Assembly (NCBI RefSeq): GCF_045679555.1
Contig: NC_092090.1
Coordinates: forward strand, 26,638,702 to 26,702,701
From: Salvelinus alpinus
Taxonomy: Eukaryota > Chordata > Actinopteri > Salmoniformes > Salmonidae
Direction: 5' to 3'
DNA length: 64,000 nt
Part shown: one piece after another, positions 15,565 to 26,422 of the stretch
How the letters are laid out: the number at the start of each line of letters is the position of its first letter
How positions within the stretch are numbered: position 1 is the first letter of the stretch
Notes under the pieces: generated by a model
What the model saw: only the letters and a program-made list of their open reading frames with translations
The model's database searches: none
What the model was told of the DNA's origin: nothing
Program-made: the position numbers and the translations under genes

Positions 15565-16539
15565 GGAAAGGGACTTAGAGGCAACCAGACTCAGCATCAC
15601 CAACCGGGGCTACCATTGATTAACATTTAAAATCCAGGGAATACTTTGTAATTGAAAAGAAAAGCAAACTTTGAGCTCTTCAAAAGTGATGGAGAGGGAG
15701 GGAAAGTGGAAAAAGAGAGGGGGAGAAAAAGAGAGAAAAAACGTGATGCACAGTACACAGGAAGCATTTTCACATAGCGCGTCATGTATAAGTCATGAAG
15801 GCCTGACAGAGAACGGCACATTCTCTATTCCCTTTGGCTGTCTCATGCTGCCAGCTGCGGGAGGCAGGATGAACAAGTTGTTCCGGCCCCTCTCTCTTTT
15901 CCTCCCTCTCATTCCTCTCCCTGCTCTTTTTCCCCCTCTCCCCTCAGTCTCTCTTCCCCCTATCCCTCCTTATCCCTCTCTCTCCCCTCCCTCTCTTACC
16001 TCTCTCCCTCTCTTTCTTTAAACCCCTCTCTCTCTCTCCTCTTGCCCCTCTCCCAGCCTGGAGGTTCCCATGCAGAAGGATCCAGGCTGGATAGGAGGCA
16101 GGCAGGGTTGGGCAATGTGGGGTATCATGGGCCACCCTCCTGCTGCAGCTGCTACCCCCTGCTGCTCCTGCTACCCCTGATCCTGCCTGTGCTCTGCTCT
16201 GCTCCAATACAGTAACCCTGTGTTCAGCCAGTCTGACAGATCTCAGTCTGAACACCCACAAGCACCCCGGGACTCAACACCACACAGATCCAGCACCAGC
16301 TCCAACACAGACATCCTCTCCCTCCTTCCCTTCTTCTCTCGCTCCCTTTCTCTCTCGTTCCTTTTGAGATTCAATAGCAGCCCTAGAGGCATAGAAAGAA
16401 AGCGAGAGAAAGGGAGTGTAAAAACATCTAGAGCTTTATTTACAAAGGGCCCAGGTATTGCTCAGGCTGGTGTTAAATCTTGGGAAGTGATTTATTTTCT
16501 GCCCATGTGTGGCACCGTTCCCTGAGGCGTAACTCAGTG
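15565..16539. other. intergenic DNA, pyrimidine-rich block
   Basis: Purine-rich at 15690-15740 and strongly CT-rich at 15890-16060. Frames here are low-complexity. No gene was recognised. Confidence 0.5.
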
Positions 16540-16745
16540 GTGGACCGGCCTCTCTCTCTTTCTCTCTCTCTCAATCGCCTGCCCGCCCGTCACAATTTAC
16601 TGTGGCTGCAGAGGGTCATAAAAGAAGAATGGATTAATCTGGAACACGGCATAAACAATATGACTGTGACAGCCCTATTAAAACTAGTGCTACTCAGCAT
16701 CAATTCTCCCCCAGCCCCATCCAGCCCTGCCTGCTGTTCACTCAT
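16540..16745. promoter_or_regulatory. candidate conserved non-coding element
   Basis: Non-repetitive stretch including CACAATTTACTGTGGCTGCA, GAAGAATGGATTAATCTGGA and CATAAACAATATGACTGTGA. The call is by texture and AT-rich core motifs only. Confidence 0.25.
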
Positions 16746-16772
16746 CAGAGAGCGAACAGGAGAAAAACTAAG

Positions 16773-16862
16773 GGTGCAACCCAAATGGCACCCTATTCCC
16801 TTTGTAGTGCCCTATGGACCCTGGTCTAAAGCAGTGCACTATAATGGGAACAGGGTGCAATT
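16773..16862. repeat. salmonid palindromic repeat, copy 4
   Basis: GGGTGCAACCCAAATGGCAC, CCTATTCCCTTTGTAGTGCC, then the inverted arm AGCAGTGCACTATAATGGGA and CAGGGTGCAATTAG. Arms are shortened. Confidence 0.75.
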
Positions 16863-17049
16863 AGAGACAGACCTAAGTCCACAGGCTTGTTATTGTGCTT
16901 CCCAGGGTATCATGTTCAGTAGAAGAGGCGTTTCACATCTCCATATAGCAGCCGGACCTTTTAACTGTTTAACCTTTAGACATCATCGGCTGTATCGGAT
17001 GTGCCCGTCCAGAATGGTGGCTCCCTGAGCGCTCGTTAGCCAGGCCGGG

Positions 17050-18037
17050 ATGCTTCTGGACCCTGTGTCCCGCCCCCTAGCACTGTCCTGGCCTGGTGGT
17101 AGGGTGTCTTCCTGTCCCTGTGTCCCGCCCCCTAGCCCTGTCCTGGCCTGGTGGAATGTTGCCTCCCTGTCCCTGTGTCCCGCCCCCTAGCCCTGTCCTG
17201 GCCTGGTGGAATGTTGCCTTCCTGTCCCTGTGTCCCACCCCCTAGCCCTGTCCTGGCCTGGTGGAATGTTGCCTTCCTGTCCCTGTGTCCCGCCCCCTAG
17301 CCCTGTCCTGGCCTGGTGGTAAGGTGCCTTCCTGTCCCTGTGTCCCGCCCCCTAGCCCTGTCCTGGTCTGGTGATAAGGTGCCTTCCTGTCCCTGTGTCC
17401 CGCCCCCTAGCCCTGTCCTGGTCTGGTGATAAGGTGCCTTCCTGTCCCTGTGTCCCGCCCCCTAGCACTGTCCTGGCCTGGTGGTAGGGTGCCTTCCTGT
17501 CCCTGTGTCCCGCCCCCTAGCCCTGTCCTGGTCTGGTGATTAGGTGTCTTCCGGTCCCTGTGTCCCGCCCCCTAGCCCTGTCCTGGTCTGGTGATAAGGT
17601 GCCTTCCTGTCCCTGTGTCCCGCCCCCTAGCACTGTCCTGGCCTGGTGGTAGGGTGCCTTCCTGTCCCTGTGTCCCGCCCCCTAGCCCTGTCCTGGCCTG
17701 GTGGTAGGGTGCCTTCCTGTCCCTGTGTCCCGCCCCCTAGCACTGTCCTGGTCTGGTGATAAGGTGCCTTCCTGTCCCTGTGTCCCGCCCCCTAGCCCTG
17801 TCCTGGCCTGGTGGTAGGGTGCCTTCCTGTCCCTGTGTCCCGCCCCCTAGCACTGTCCTGGTCTGGTGATAAGGTGCCTTCCTGTCCCTGTGTCCCGCCC
17901 CCTAGCACTGTCCTGGCCTGGTGGTAGGGTGCCTTCCTGTCCCTGTGTCCCACCCCCTAGCCCTGTCCTGGTCTGGTGGTAGGGTGCCTTCCTGTCCCTG
18001 TCCTGCCCCCTAGTGATGTCCTGGCCTGGTGGTAGGT
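17050..18037. repeat. 55-bp minisatellite, about 18 copies
   Basis: A GC-rich unit (CCCTGTGTCCCGCCCCCTAG, CCCTGTCCTGGCCTGGTGG, TAGGGTGCCTTCCTGT) repeats every 55 bp. Two intermixed variants occur: CCTGGTGGTAGGG and TCTGGTGATAAGG. It ends abruptly at GGTGGTAGGT where the LTR element starts, and one further unit reappears at 30819-30882 on the other side of that element. Confidence 0.97.
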
Positions 18038-19291
18038 TGTGTCGTGTCTTTGGCATCGTTAAAGTGAAGACTGTATTTTATCAAATCAATTCTCTGTAAT
18101 TATTATTACGTGATTAAACTAATAATGTAAATGTAATTAACTAGGAAGTCGGGGAACCATGGAAAATCTTCAGATTACAAAGTTATAATTTTCCTAAAAT
18201 AAATCTTCAGATATTTTAATATCTGATCAATTAGTCTTCTAATTAATGAATTATTCTTTACCTCACATTAGTCTCATTCCAAACGTCGTAAATTGTTAGT
18301 TATTTGCACGAACCCAGCCTTTACTATGAATCAGCCATACACCAATTGTCTTAATCATTTATTTACTAACTAACTAAATAATCACAGAAATACATAAGCA
18401 AACACAGTAGATATGGTTACAAGGAAATGATAGGGGAGGTTCCCTAGTGGGCTAAGCCGATATGACGGCTTGGTGGACAACGGGAATTTGGTGTGGACTG
18501 AGAAAGACAAAAGGAGTCACTACACAGTTGATAATTATATTAATTGAAATGCTAATCCTTTGCACATGAACGCTCACTCATTCGGGAATAATTGCAATAT
18601 ATATATATATTTACGCCCAGTGTGTCGTCGTGATCTCTGTTGGAATCGTCAGTCCTTCTGTTGGAGAGTCAGTTCATCATCATCTCTCTCTCTCTGCTTC
18701 CCTGAAGATCAACATCTTTCGTGGTTAGAATGGATACTTCAGAGTACTATTCAGAAATGTTCACATAGAGTAGATGTTTTGGCGGTTGTCGGTCTTCGCA
18801 TCCCAGGTTGACATAATTTCTAGCTGCAGACTAGTAATTATTATCTAAGATTTGCTCTTATTCTGTAAAGATCGATAGTTTCAGAGTTGAACCATTTCCA
18901 GCCGCGTAGCCAATGCTCCACGTGGTATGGTTAGGAATTCAATAACTATTTACAATCACAGCTCACGCTGTGGGTTTTCTTAGTCTGGAGAGGATTTCCT
19001 CAGGAGTGTTTTTTATTCGTAACAATAGAAAAGGCGGGTCTATGACGTCAGATCATGTCTGTGCTCACGGGGGCGGGCCAATGACTTAGTTAAACTTGAA
19101 AGGGAATACAATTATTTCACATTAAAGGTCTACCATCATATTACATTATTTTACAAATAGATTAATCTTTACTCATTCATTTTACACAAGAATTAGATGC
19201 AAACCCCATAAATGAGAAATGTACACATTCAGAGATATAGTTATGTGTGTTTCCTGTCCTCTCTGAGGTCACCAAATGAAACACACTCGTC
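18038..19291 (-). repeat. left LTR (3' LTR of the minus-strand element)
   Basis: The first 560 bp match the right LTR closely (GTGTCTTTGGCATC, GGAAGTCGGGG, AGATATGGTTACAAGGAAAT, ATTCGGGAATAATTGCAAT). The segment continues to about CACTCGTCATACC, whose CGTCAT core matches the end of the right LTR (CGTCATGACA). An (AT)-rich run follows the position where the right LTR is interrupted by a Tc1. Confidence 0.8.
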
Positions 19292-19306
19292 ATACCCGTC
19301 CCTTAA

Positions 19307-20705
19307 CTTCACTAGGGTAGGGGGCAGAATTGGTAATTTTGGATGGAAACAGTGCCCAAATTAAACTGCCTGCTACTCAGCCATAAAAGCTAGAATATGC
19401 AAATAATTTGTAGATTTGGATAGAGAACACTCTGAAGTTTCTAAAACTGTTTGAATAATGTCTGTGCGGATAACATAACTCACATGGCAGGCAAAAACCT
19501 GAGAAAAAATCCAACCAGGAAGTGGGAAATCTGAGGTTTGTAGTTTTTCAACTCTTTGCCTATCGAATACACAGTGTCTATGGGGTCATATTGCACTTCC
19601 TAAAGCTTCCACTAGATGTCATCAGTCTTTAGAACCTTGTTTGATGCTTCTACTGTGAGGTGGGGGCAAATGAGAGGGGATTGAGTCAGAGGTCTGCCAG
19701 AGAGCCACGAGCTGGCCACGCGCGTTCACGTGATAGTTAGCATGCGTTCCATTGCATTTCTGAAGACAAAGGAATTTTCCAGTTGGAACATTATTGAAGA
19801 TTTATGTTAAAAACATCCTAAAGATTGATTCTATACATCATTTGACATGTTTCTACGGACTGTAACGGAACTTTTTGACTTTTTGTCTGCACCTAGTGAT
19901 CGCGCCTCATGAATTTTGATTACTGGGCTAAACACGCAAACAAAAAGGAGGTATTTGGACATAAATGATGGATATTATCGAACAAAACAAACATTTATTG
20001 TGGAACTGGGATTCCTGGGAGTGCATTCTGATGAAGATCATCAAAGGTAAGTGAATATTTATAATGCTATTTCTGACTTCTGTTGACTACACAACATGGC
20101 GGATATCTGTTTGGGTTGTGTTGGTCTCTGAGCGCTGTGCTCAGGTTATTGCATTGGGGGGCTTTTTCCGTAAAGTTTTTTTGAAATCTTACACAGCGGT
20201 TGCATTAAGGAGAATTCCATGCATAACAGTTGTATCTTTTAGCAATGTTTATTATGAGTATTTCTGTAAATTGATGTGGCTCTCTGCAAAATCACCGGAT
20301 GTTTTGGAACTACTGAACATAACGCGCCAATGTAAACTCAGATTTTTGGATATAAATATGAACTTTACCGAACAAAACATACATGTATTGTGTAACATGA
20401 AGTCCTATGAGTGTCATCTGATGAAGATCATCAAAGGTTAGTGATTCATTTTATCTCTATTTCTGCTTTTTGTGACTCCTCTCTTTGGCTGGAAAAATGG
20501 CTGTGTTTTTCTGTGACTTGGCTCTGACCTAACAATCGTTTGGGGTGCTTTCGTCGTAAAGCCTTTTTGAAATCGGACACTGTGGCTGGATTTACAACAA
20601 GTTTATCTTTAAAATGGTGTAAAATACTTGGATGTTTGAGGAATTTTAATTGTGGGATTTCTGTTGTTTTGAATTTGGCGCCCTGCAGTTTCACTGGCTG
20701 TTCAC
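19307..20705 (-). mobile_element. TTAA-flanked MITE (piggyBac-like), copy 1, truncated
   Basis: Starts after TTAA (19303-19306) with CTTCACTAGGGTAGGGGGCA, the same terminus as found reversed at 44535. The interior matches copies 2 and 3 in reverse complement (CTAAAACTGTTT, GGCAGGCAAAAACCTGAG, ATGAAGATCATCAAAGG). A module of about 390 bp is present twice (ATGAAGATCATCAAAGG at 20031 and 20421). The far end is lost at GGCTGTTCAC, where a Tc1 fragment begins. The 125-codon frame within it is not a gene. Confidence 0.78.
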
Positions 20706-21717
20706 AGGTGTACCTGTGGATGTATTTCAAGGCCTACCTTCAAACTCAGTGTCTCTTTGCTTGACATCATGGGAAAATCAAAAGAAATCAGCCAGGACCT
20801 CAGAAAAAAACTTGTAGACCTCCGCAAGTCTGGTTCATCCTTGGGATCAATTTCCAAATGCCTGAAGGTACCACGTTCATCTGTACAAACAAAAGTATGC
20901 AAATATAAACCCCACAGGACCACGTAGCCATCATACCGCTCAGGAAGGAGACGCGTTCTTTCTCCTAGAGTTGAACGTACTTTGTTGCGAAAAGTGCCAA
21001 TCAATCCCAGAACAACAGCAAAGGACCCTGTGAAGATGCTGGAGGAAACAGGTACAAAGTATCTATATCCACAGTAAAACCAGTCCTATATTGACAAAAC
21101 CTGAGGGACTGGTGCACTTCACAAAATAGATGGCATCATGACATCAGTCAGGAAGTTAAAAGCTTGGTCGCAAATGGGTCTTCCAAATGGACAATGACCC
21201 CAAGCATACTCCCAAAGTTGTGGCAAAATGTCTTAAGGACAACAAAGTCAAGGTATTGGAGTGGCCATCACAAAGCCCTGACCTCAATCCCGTAGAAAAT
21301 GTGTGGTCAGAACCGGAAAAAGTGTTTGCGAGCAATGAGGCCTACATACCTGACTCAGTTACACCAGCTCTGTCAGGAGGAATGGGCCAAAATTCTAAAT
21401 TCACATTGTGGGAAGCTTGTGGAAGGCTACCCGAAATGTTTGACCCAAGTTAAACAATTTAAAGGCAATGCTGCCAAATACTAATTGAGTGTATATAAAC
21501 TTCTGACCCACTGGGAATGTGATGAAAGAAATAAAAGCTGAAATAAGTAATTCTCTCTACTATTATTCTGACATTTCACATTCTTAAAGTAAAGTGGTGA
21601 TCCTAACTGACCTAAAACAGGGCATTTTTTACTAGGATTAATTAAATGTCAGGAATTGTGAAAAACTTAGTTCAAATGTATTTGGCTAAAATGTATGTAA
21701 ACTTTCAAATTCAACTG
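20706..21717 (+). mobile_element. Sleeping-Beauty/Tss-type Tc1 transposon, left end missing
   Basis: The leader AGGTGTACCTGTGGATGTAT and the transposase start CATCATGGGAAAATCAAAAG are typical of the salmonid Sleeping Beauty subfamily. The right inverted repeat ends AATGTATGTAAACTTTCAAA and TTCAACTG followed by TA. The left inverted repeat is absent, and the element abuts the truncated MITE. Confidence 0.85.
20769..21484 (+). pseudogene. Sleeping-Beauty-type Tc1 transposase pseudogene
   Basis: ATG at 20769 opens a frame beginning MGKSKEISQDLRKK, the paired-like DNA-binding domain of Tc1/mariner transposases. It then meets a stop shortly after HRTT and frameshifts. A large internal deletion removes the first catalytic Asp region. 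The second catalytic region ([11 protein letters not shown], near 21190) and the Glu region ([15 protein letters not shown], near 21260-21305) are still readable in a different frame. This is a DD34E family enzyme that would cut and paste DNA at TA sites, but this copy is dead. Confidence 0.85.
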
Positions 21718-23169
21718 TATAATTACATTCATTCCCCAATGAGCGGCATTGTGGCACTAAGTGATGGTTGTATGGGGACTTTGTTTCTCGCTCTATCCCT
21801 TCCTCAGTGTCAAAGTAACTGAACTGAAAAAGAATGCAAGCATAAACAAAAGATATACAAAATATAGTTCTCACACCAAAATCATCTAATTGGACTGTAT
21901 TCTATATACGTCCAATGTCCTGGCAAAATGACTCTATCATGGCATTGTCTCTACTGTCATGTCTAGGGTTTTCCTACTTTTTGTGTTGCTTAGGCACTAT
22001 CCTAAGTTGATAACTATATGATAAGTCAACAGCTGTAAGGCACTAGTTTTGGGCAGTCTACAGGGATGACCTATGAAGCTTTGTGAAAAAGCTGGGGAGT
22101 ACTGGCCTCAAATTAAATGAAATTGGATGGTCCGTTGTGCATGTGCGTTTGTGCTTACACAAGTGTGCATGTCAAGGGAAGAAAACAAGTATCCTGGCAG
22201 ACTACAACTTGTTCAGAATGAGTCTGACGTAATCAGGTCATTTTCAGGTCAATCCTGGAGGTCAGTCAGAATTGGTGTCGAGGGAGTCTGTAGTGGTTTT
22301 ATTACAAGTCACTGTGTCTTCCACTATTGTGGTGGCGATAGGTATGAAGTCTATTTCATAGCTATGTTAACCAAGAGATAACCTAACAACAGAAGTACTC
22401 TTTAAGCATTGGACAAGTCGTACGTGGTGTGATCATGGTTCATGACTTCTAATAACCTTCCTCCTGAATGGAGGATTCTATTTATTAGTGGCATGTATGT
22501 TAACCATTGGAAGAGTGCTCTGAAGATTCCCTTCCCCGTGTTGCACTCTGAGTGACTCCTAACTACTCTGTTGCTGTTGACAAGGGTCATTTGATTGGTT
22601 AGGTCTCTAACCTTCTTACTGATTGTAGCTGGACTGACTGTTGCTGGTATTGGTACTGGTACTCAAGTGGACCAGTTATCCTACCGATTTATTCTGAAAT
22701 ATTATCCTACCGGAACACATGATTAGAGCATTTTACTAGTTGTATAGTAGTTGAACCTACACATGGCAAGGCATGACTATTTTTTGCCCTTTGTTTGAGG
22801 TGGAAGTCCACTGGACTTCTTCTACGACCAGTGTGGTACACCTCAGTAATATCTTAGATGTGTTCTAAGATTATCCCCGTCTCGGAGCTCATCTGCTCCT
22901 CGCTGTTCTCATAGGGGAGTTTACAATGAGATTTGTTTTATGCTCTGGCAGCCTCGTACGGTGTTGCCTGTAGTCTCGCACCCCCCCCCCCCACCCTCCC
23001 CCCCCACCCCCCCCCCACCCCTCCCACCGGCCTCAATGAGGCTCATCATGGGTCTGGGCTACTATTCCCCCCCTTTGTATCTCGGGACCCCCCCCACCAG
23101 CAGGTGGTGTTGGTATCCGAGACACAAACGAAGAGGTCGGACCCTATGTACGAGTTGTCAGCGGTGTTG
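21718..23169 (-). other. retroelement internal region without recognisable pol
   Basis: On the minus strand this is where reverse transcriptase, RNase H and integrase would be expected downstream of protease. Frames are short and full of stops and I see no YXDD-like box or HHCC motif. This is either a deletion or a family that lacks pol. Confidence 0.4.
22979..23030. repeat. poly-C tract
   Basis: About 50 bp of almost pure C with occasional A or T (G-run on the minus strand). It could fold as an i-motif/G-quadruplex. I considered it as a polypurine tract of the retroelement but it is too far from the left LTR. Confidence 0.9.
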
Positions 23170-23715
23170 TTATGATAATGGTTGTAACCTTCCAACCAAA
23201 TGTTGGTGTTTATGCTTCAAAACTCTCAGTGGCTGTCGAGGCTTGTCAGTCACCACAGCATCTGCGTGTGGCAACCTATTCAGTACCTGCGAACTGAGAC
23301 GAGGATATCGGTCTGTGATATCGCAAAGTGTTTTACCAGTGGGAATCATCGGGTCAGTTGCTGGACTGACGCCATTAGTGTCATTGTAAGGGGTGACAGT
23401 CCCCCACAAAGCGGAAGGTGTATCATCGGAAGCAGAGTACACTCGGTGCATCAATGTTTTTTTTCTTTCGGAGACGGCAACAGTGCTTGTGGAAGTGTCC
23501 GAAGGGCAAGAGAAGTTCATCTCAACTACCGTATTGCACGACTGCAAGGAGGAGGGAAGTTGCTCATTCACAGAGACAGCTGGCTCGAAATCATGAAAAG
23601 AATGGTCAATCAGGTTGGCTGATGGAATGTGTCGAGATATCATAATATCTCCTTGGATTGGATTCTCCACCAAGAGGTTTTTAAACGTCTTTTTCCCAAG
23701 GGGTGCTTTTGACAA
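23170..23715 (-). pseudogene. retroelement frame following protease, unassigned
   Basis: An open minus-strand frame of about 181 codons that overlaps the end of the protease frame by 76 bp in another phase. It is rich in Ser, Thr and Pro (VAVSERKKTLMHRVYSASDD) and has no recognisable catalytic motif. By position it could be the linker between protease and the missing reverse transcriptase. It ends just before the poly-C tract. Confidence 0.35.
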
Positions 23716-24227
23716 GTATACCCGTCGTGAATGACTGCATTGCAGCTAGCGTTAGGGGAAGACAGTGCGGTCAGTGGAAAAGGCACTGTGGCCTGTGACC
23801 ATACATGGTTGGTTTTCCAATCCATCAGTGGGAGTATCCGATCCATCAAATCTGCTCCAAGAGGCAGGGGTTCAGATTCGAGGCTGGTAACATACACAGG
23901 GTGAACGAGCGATATGTCCTGGAAGTGTAGTTTAAGCATGACTCTCAATGTGAGAGGCGAGGTAGTCTGAGTGACCCCTCGAAGTGTAGTATTGCATCGT
24001 TCCACTTTTAACCAATGTTTAGTTGGTTTCAAAGCCCTTTTGAGATCATCAAACAATGTTTGAGAGATGAGTGATATTGTCGCACCCGAATCAATTAGCA
24101 CATGACACGTTAAGCAGTCCTCCAGGACTGTTTCCAGGTATGGGCATTTAGATTCGTGTTTAGTGAACATATTCCCCACAAAGTGGAGCGATCGTTCACA
24201 ATGACGTGAGGTGCCATGTCTGTTCAA
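23640..24227 (-). pseudogene. retropepsin-like aspartic protease of LTR element
   Basis: A 195-codon minus-strand frame containing LIDSGATISLIS (DSGA at residues 46-49), the catalytic Asp loop of retroviral/retrotransposon aspartic proteases, which cleave the Gag-Pol polyprotein. It is preceded by a Cys-His-bearing stretch and followed by LPLGADLMDRILPLMDW, typical of the segment after the protease flap. The upstream gag frame ends 13 bp away, at 24240. No authentic start is required, because proteases of this kind are expressed by read-through or frameshift. The full element is broken, so this is classed as a pseudogene. Confidence 0.7.
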
Positions 24228-24239
24228 GGTGAAAGCAGA

Positions 24240-26422
24240 TCAACTTTTCAGATTTTGAATGTGCTTGGCTTTAATGAAGCGTTTGACATTTTTCTTCGCA
24301 ACCATTGTATCAGTGTCTATAGAAAAAGCCTGTGAGCTTGTTTCTTGATCAAGCAGGCCCTGGATAGGGTCTCGAGTGAGAGCGGGAGAAATTTGAAATT
24401 TAACGTCCCTGCTAAGGGTGTTAATTCCTGCAGACCTGGTGTCCAGTAATTCCTCGTCTAGTCCTTGTGACTTATCTTTTACCCTTTTCAACAAAAAAAT
24501 CTTGCTTTAGTTCCTCACGTAGTGGAACTTCTGGAGAACATTGGTCTACGTTTTGATCGTCCTTCAACCCTTTGTTACCCTTGTGCTCTGACACTTTTTG
24601 TGGGTTGGGTGCAGGAACGTAGTGAACTGGTGGATTGTAGCGGTAGTCGCTTTGATGGCAACGTACTTTACAGTTATTTTGACCGCGGAGGTTATTAAAA
24701 TCATTGTTTCGTGGTAGAAACCGTTGTTGTGTGTCATCTCTCAATGCTCCAATACCTGATAATGCACCCTCTAACTGGAGTGAGTGCTCCTGGTCAAACT
24801 TCAAAACCAAGTGGTCAGGGCTCTTAGCGTTTTGAACTTTTGATGCCTCAAAAGCTGTGCTTGCAAGCTCTCTGAGTTGTAAGATAGGCAAGCCAACGTG
24901 GGCTGCAGGGCCCAAGTAGGTAATGAAGGTGGGATACATGTTCGACAGAAACATTTGTTTGAATGGTAACAGCTCTTCCATTCCTGTTTCAGTGAGTAGG
25001 CCAAAGTAAGCTGAATGAAGCCTATGATAGTACGCTTGTGGGTGTCTGTTCCGAGCTTGTTTGACGGTGTTAGCCAGTGAGCTATCGTGTTTTGCGAGTC
25101 GCATAACCACTGAATTCTAATTTTAAAGCTGTGGCAAGTTTAGTGTAGTCATTTAGCACATGTTGCTGTTGTAGACAAATGAACCTCGTCACGTGTCTAT
25201 TCGACGTTCGAATCAACAGGTAAACCCTGTCAGAACCCGTAGCGTTCGGGTAGCCATCCAATGCGTCCTCTAGGGCAGCTAGGAATGTCTCAGTATCATT
25301 TGGCTGACCTGGAACGGGGTCAAAGGTGGGGATATTCTTGACTAGTTTGTCAAGGTATTCCGCCCAAGCGGGCGGAGAGGGTTGGCTCCATCTTGTGGGG
25401 AAATTGGGGTCAAAAGGCCAAGAGCAGAAGCAAAGCTTTGGCTTTGTTGGCCAAGAGGCGCAATATTACTCAGTGCCTAATGGCCAAGAGGAGAAGACTG
25501 AGGGACACATGAGGGAAGCAAGGTCTGAAACCTATCGTCTTCACTCCTTTGAGTGTTGGGCTCTGGTTGCTTGGTTGGGTAGTCACGCTGTAGCGCGTGA
25601 TCATTCTGGAATACCACCAGTCTGTACCTAAGGGTGGTATTATGCTGCATTGCAGAGTCCACTTGAGTGCTTAGAGAACTGAATTTGGACACGTGAGTGT
25701 CGCACTTCCTCCTTTCGGTCTCAAACTTATCTGTCATTGATTGCAGATAGAGGTCTTGAGTACGGAGCGAGAGATTCAGTGATGAGATTTCCTCCGCTTG
25801 CTTAGAAATCAATATTCCATCTTCATCACCTGAGTTCTCTCATCATTCATTTGGTCAGTGACTTCTGCTGATTTGTCATCCAACTTAGTCATTGTGATCA
25901 TCTTTGGTCTGCAGCATTTGGAGTAGAACGTTGTTACTTTGAGTAAAGTTCAACAAAACTGCATGCATGTTATCAAGTTGAGCGCGCCTGTTTGTAGATA
26001 ACTCGTCAGATTTATCTAGTTTGGCGTGGACATCATCGTATTTAGTTTTGGCTAAATTGAGTTGTTCCTGTAGCATTCGATTTTGTTACTGTAGAAGACA
26101 ATTTTGTTGAAGAGTTTGTGCTTGTTCATCGTCATAAGTTTTTGCAATCAAATTGAATTGTTCAGTTTTCAAACGCAGTTCCATAGCTAGCAGAATTTTT
26201 CCCTTTTCTGCATTTGTCATTGGTTTCCCAGTTCTCTTCACCTGTCCCTTTATGTCTACCGTTACCTGCTCGTGCTTTAGCTGTGCACTGCATTATTGGA
26301 CCGATGCCAATCTCGGATGGCAAGACATCAGGGCTAGACTGGAGGGAACCTTTACGAGGCCTGCACCCGATGGTTGATTTTGGAGAGTTTTTGTTGTCTG
26401 CTGTTTTTCCGCTAATTGGCAT
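24240..26422 (-). pseudogene. gag-like gene of LTR element, disrupted
   Basis: A chain of minus-strand frames (26422-26162, 26076-25885, 25812-25477, 25110-24472, 24494-24240) reads as one broken gene. The N-terminal part is strongly coiled-coil (LQEQLNLAKTKYDDVHAKLD and [20 protein letters not shown]). The middle reads like a capsid domain, with [20 protein letters not shown] around 25320-25250 and then [17 protein letters not shown] basic Asn/Arg-rich stretch (near 24700) may bind nucleic acid, but no CCHC knuckle is visible. Stops and frameshifts separate the pieces. This would be the structural protein packaging the element's RNA. Family unresolved. Confidence 0.6.

Noticed and set aside
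20064..20441. 125-codon plus-strand frame
   Set aside because: It lies inside a TTAA MITE and is not preserved in the other two copies.
22979..23030. Poly-C (minus-strand G run) as the polypurine tract of the LTR element
   Set aside because: It is more than 3.5 kb from the left LTR even allowing for nested insertions, and pure G runs are unusual for this role.
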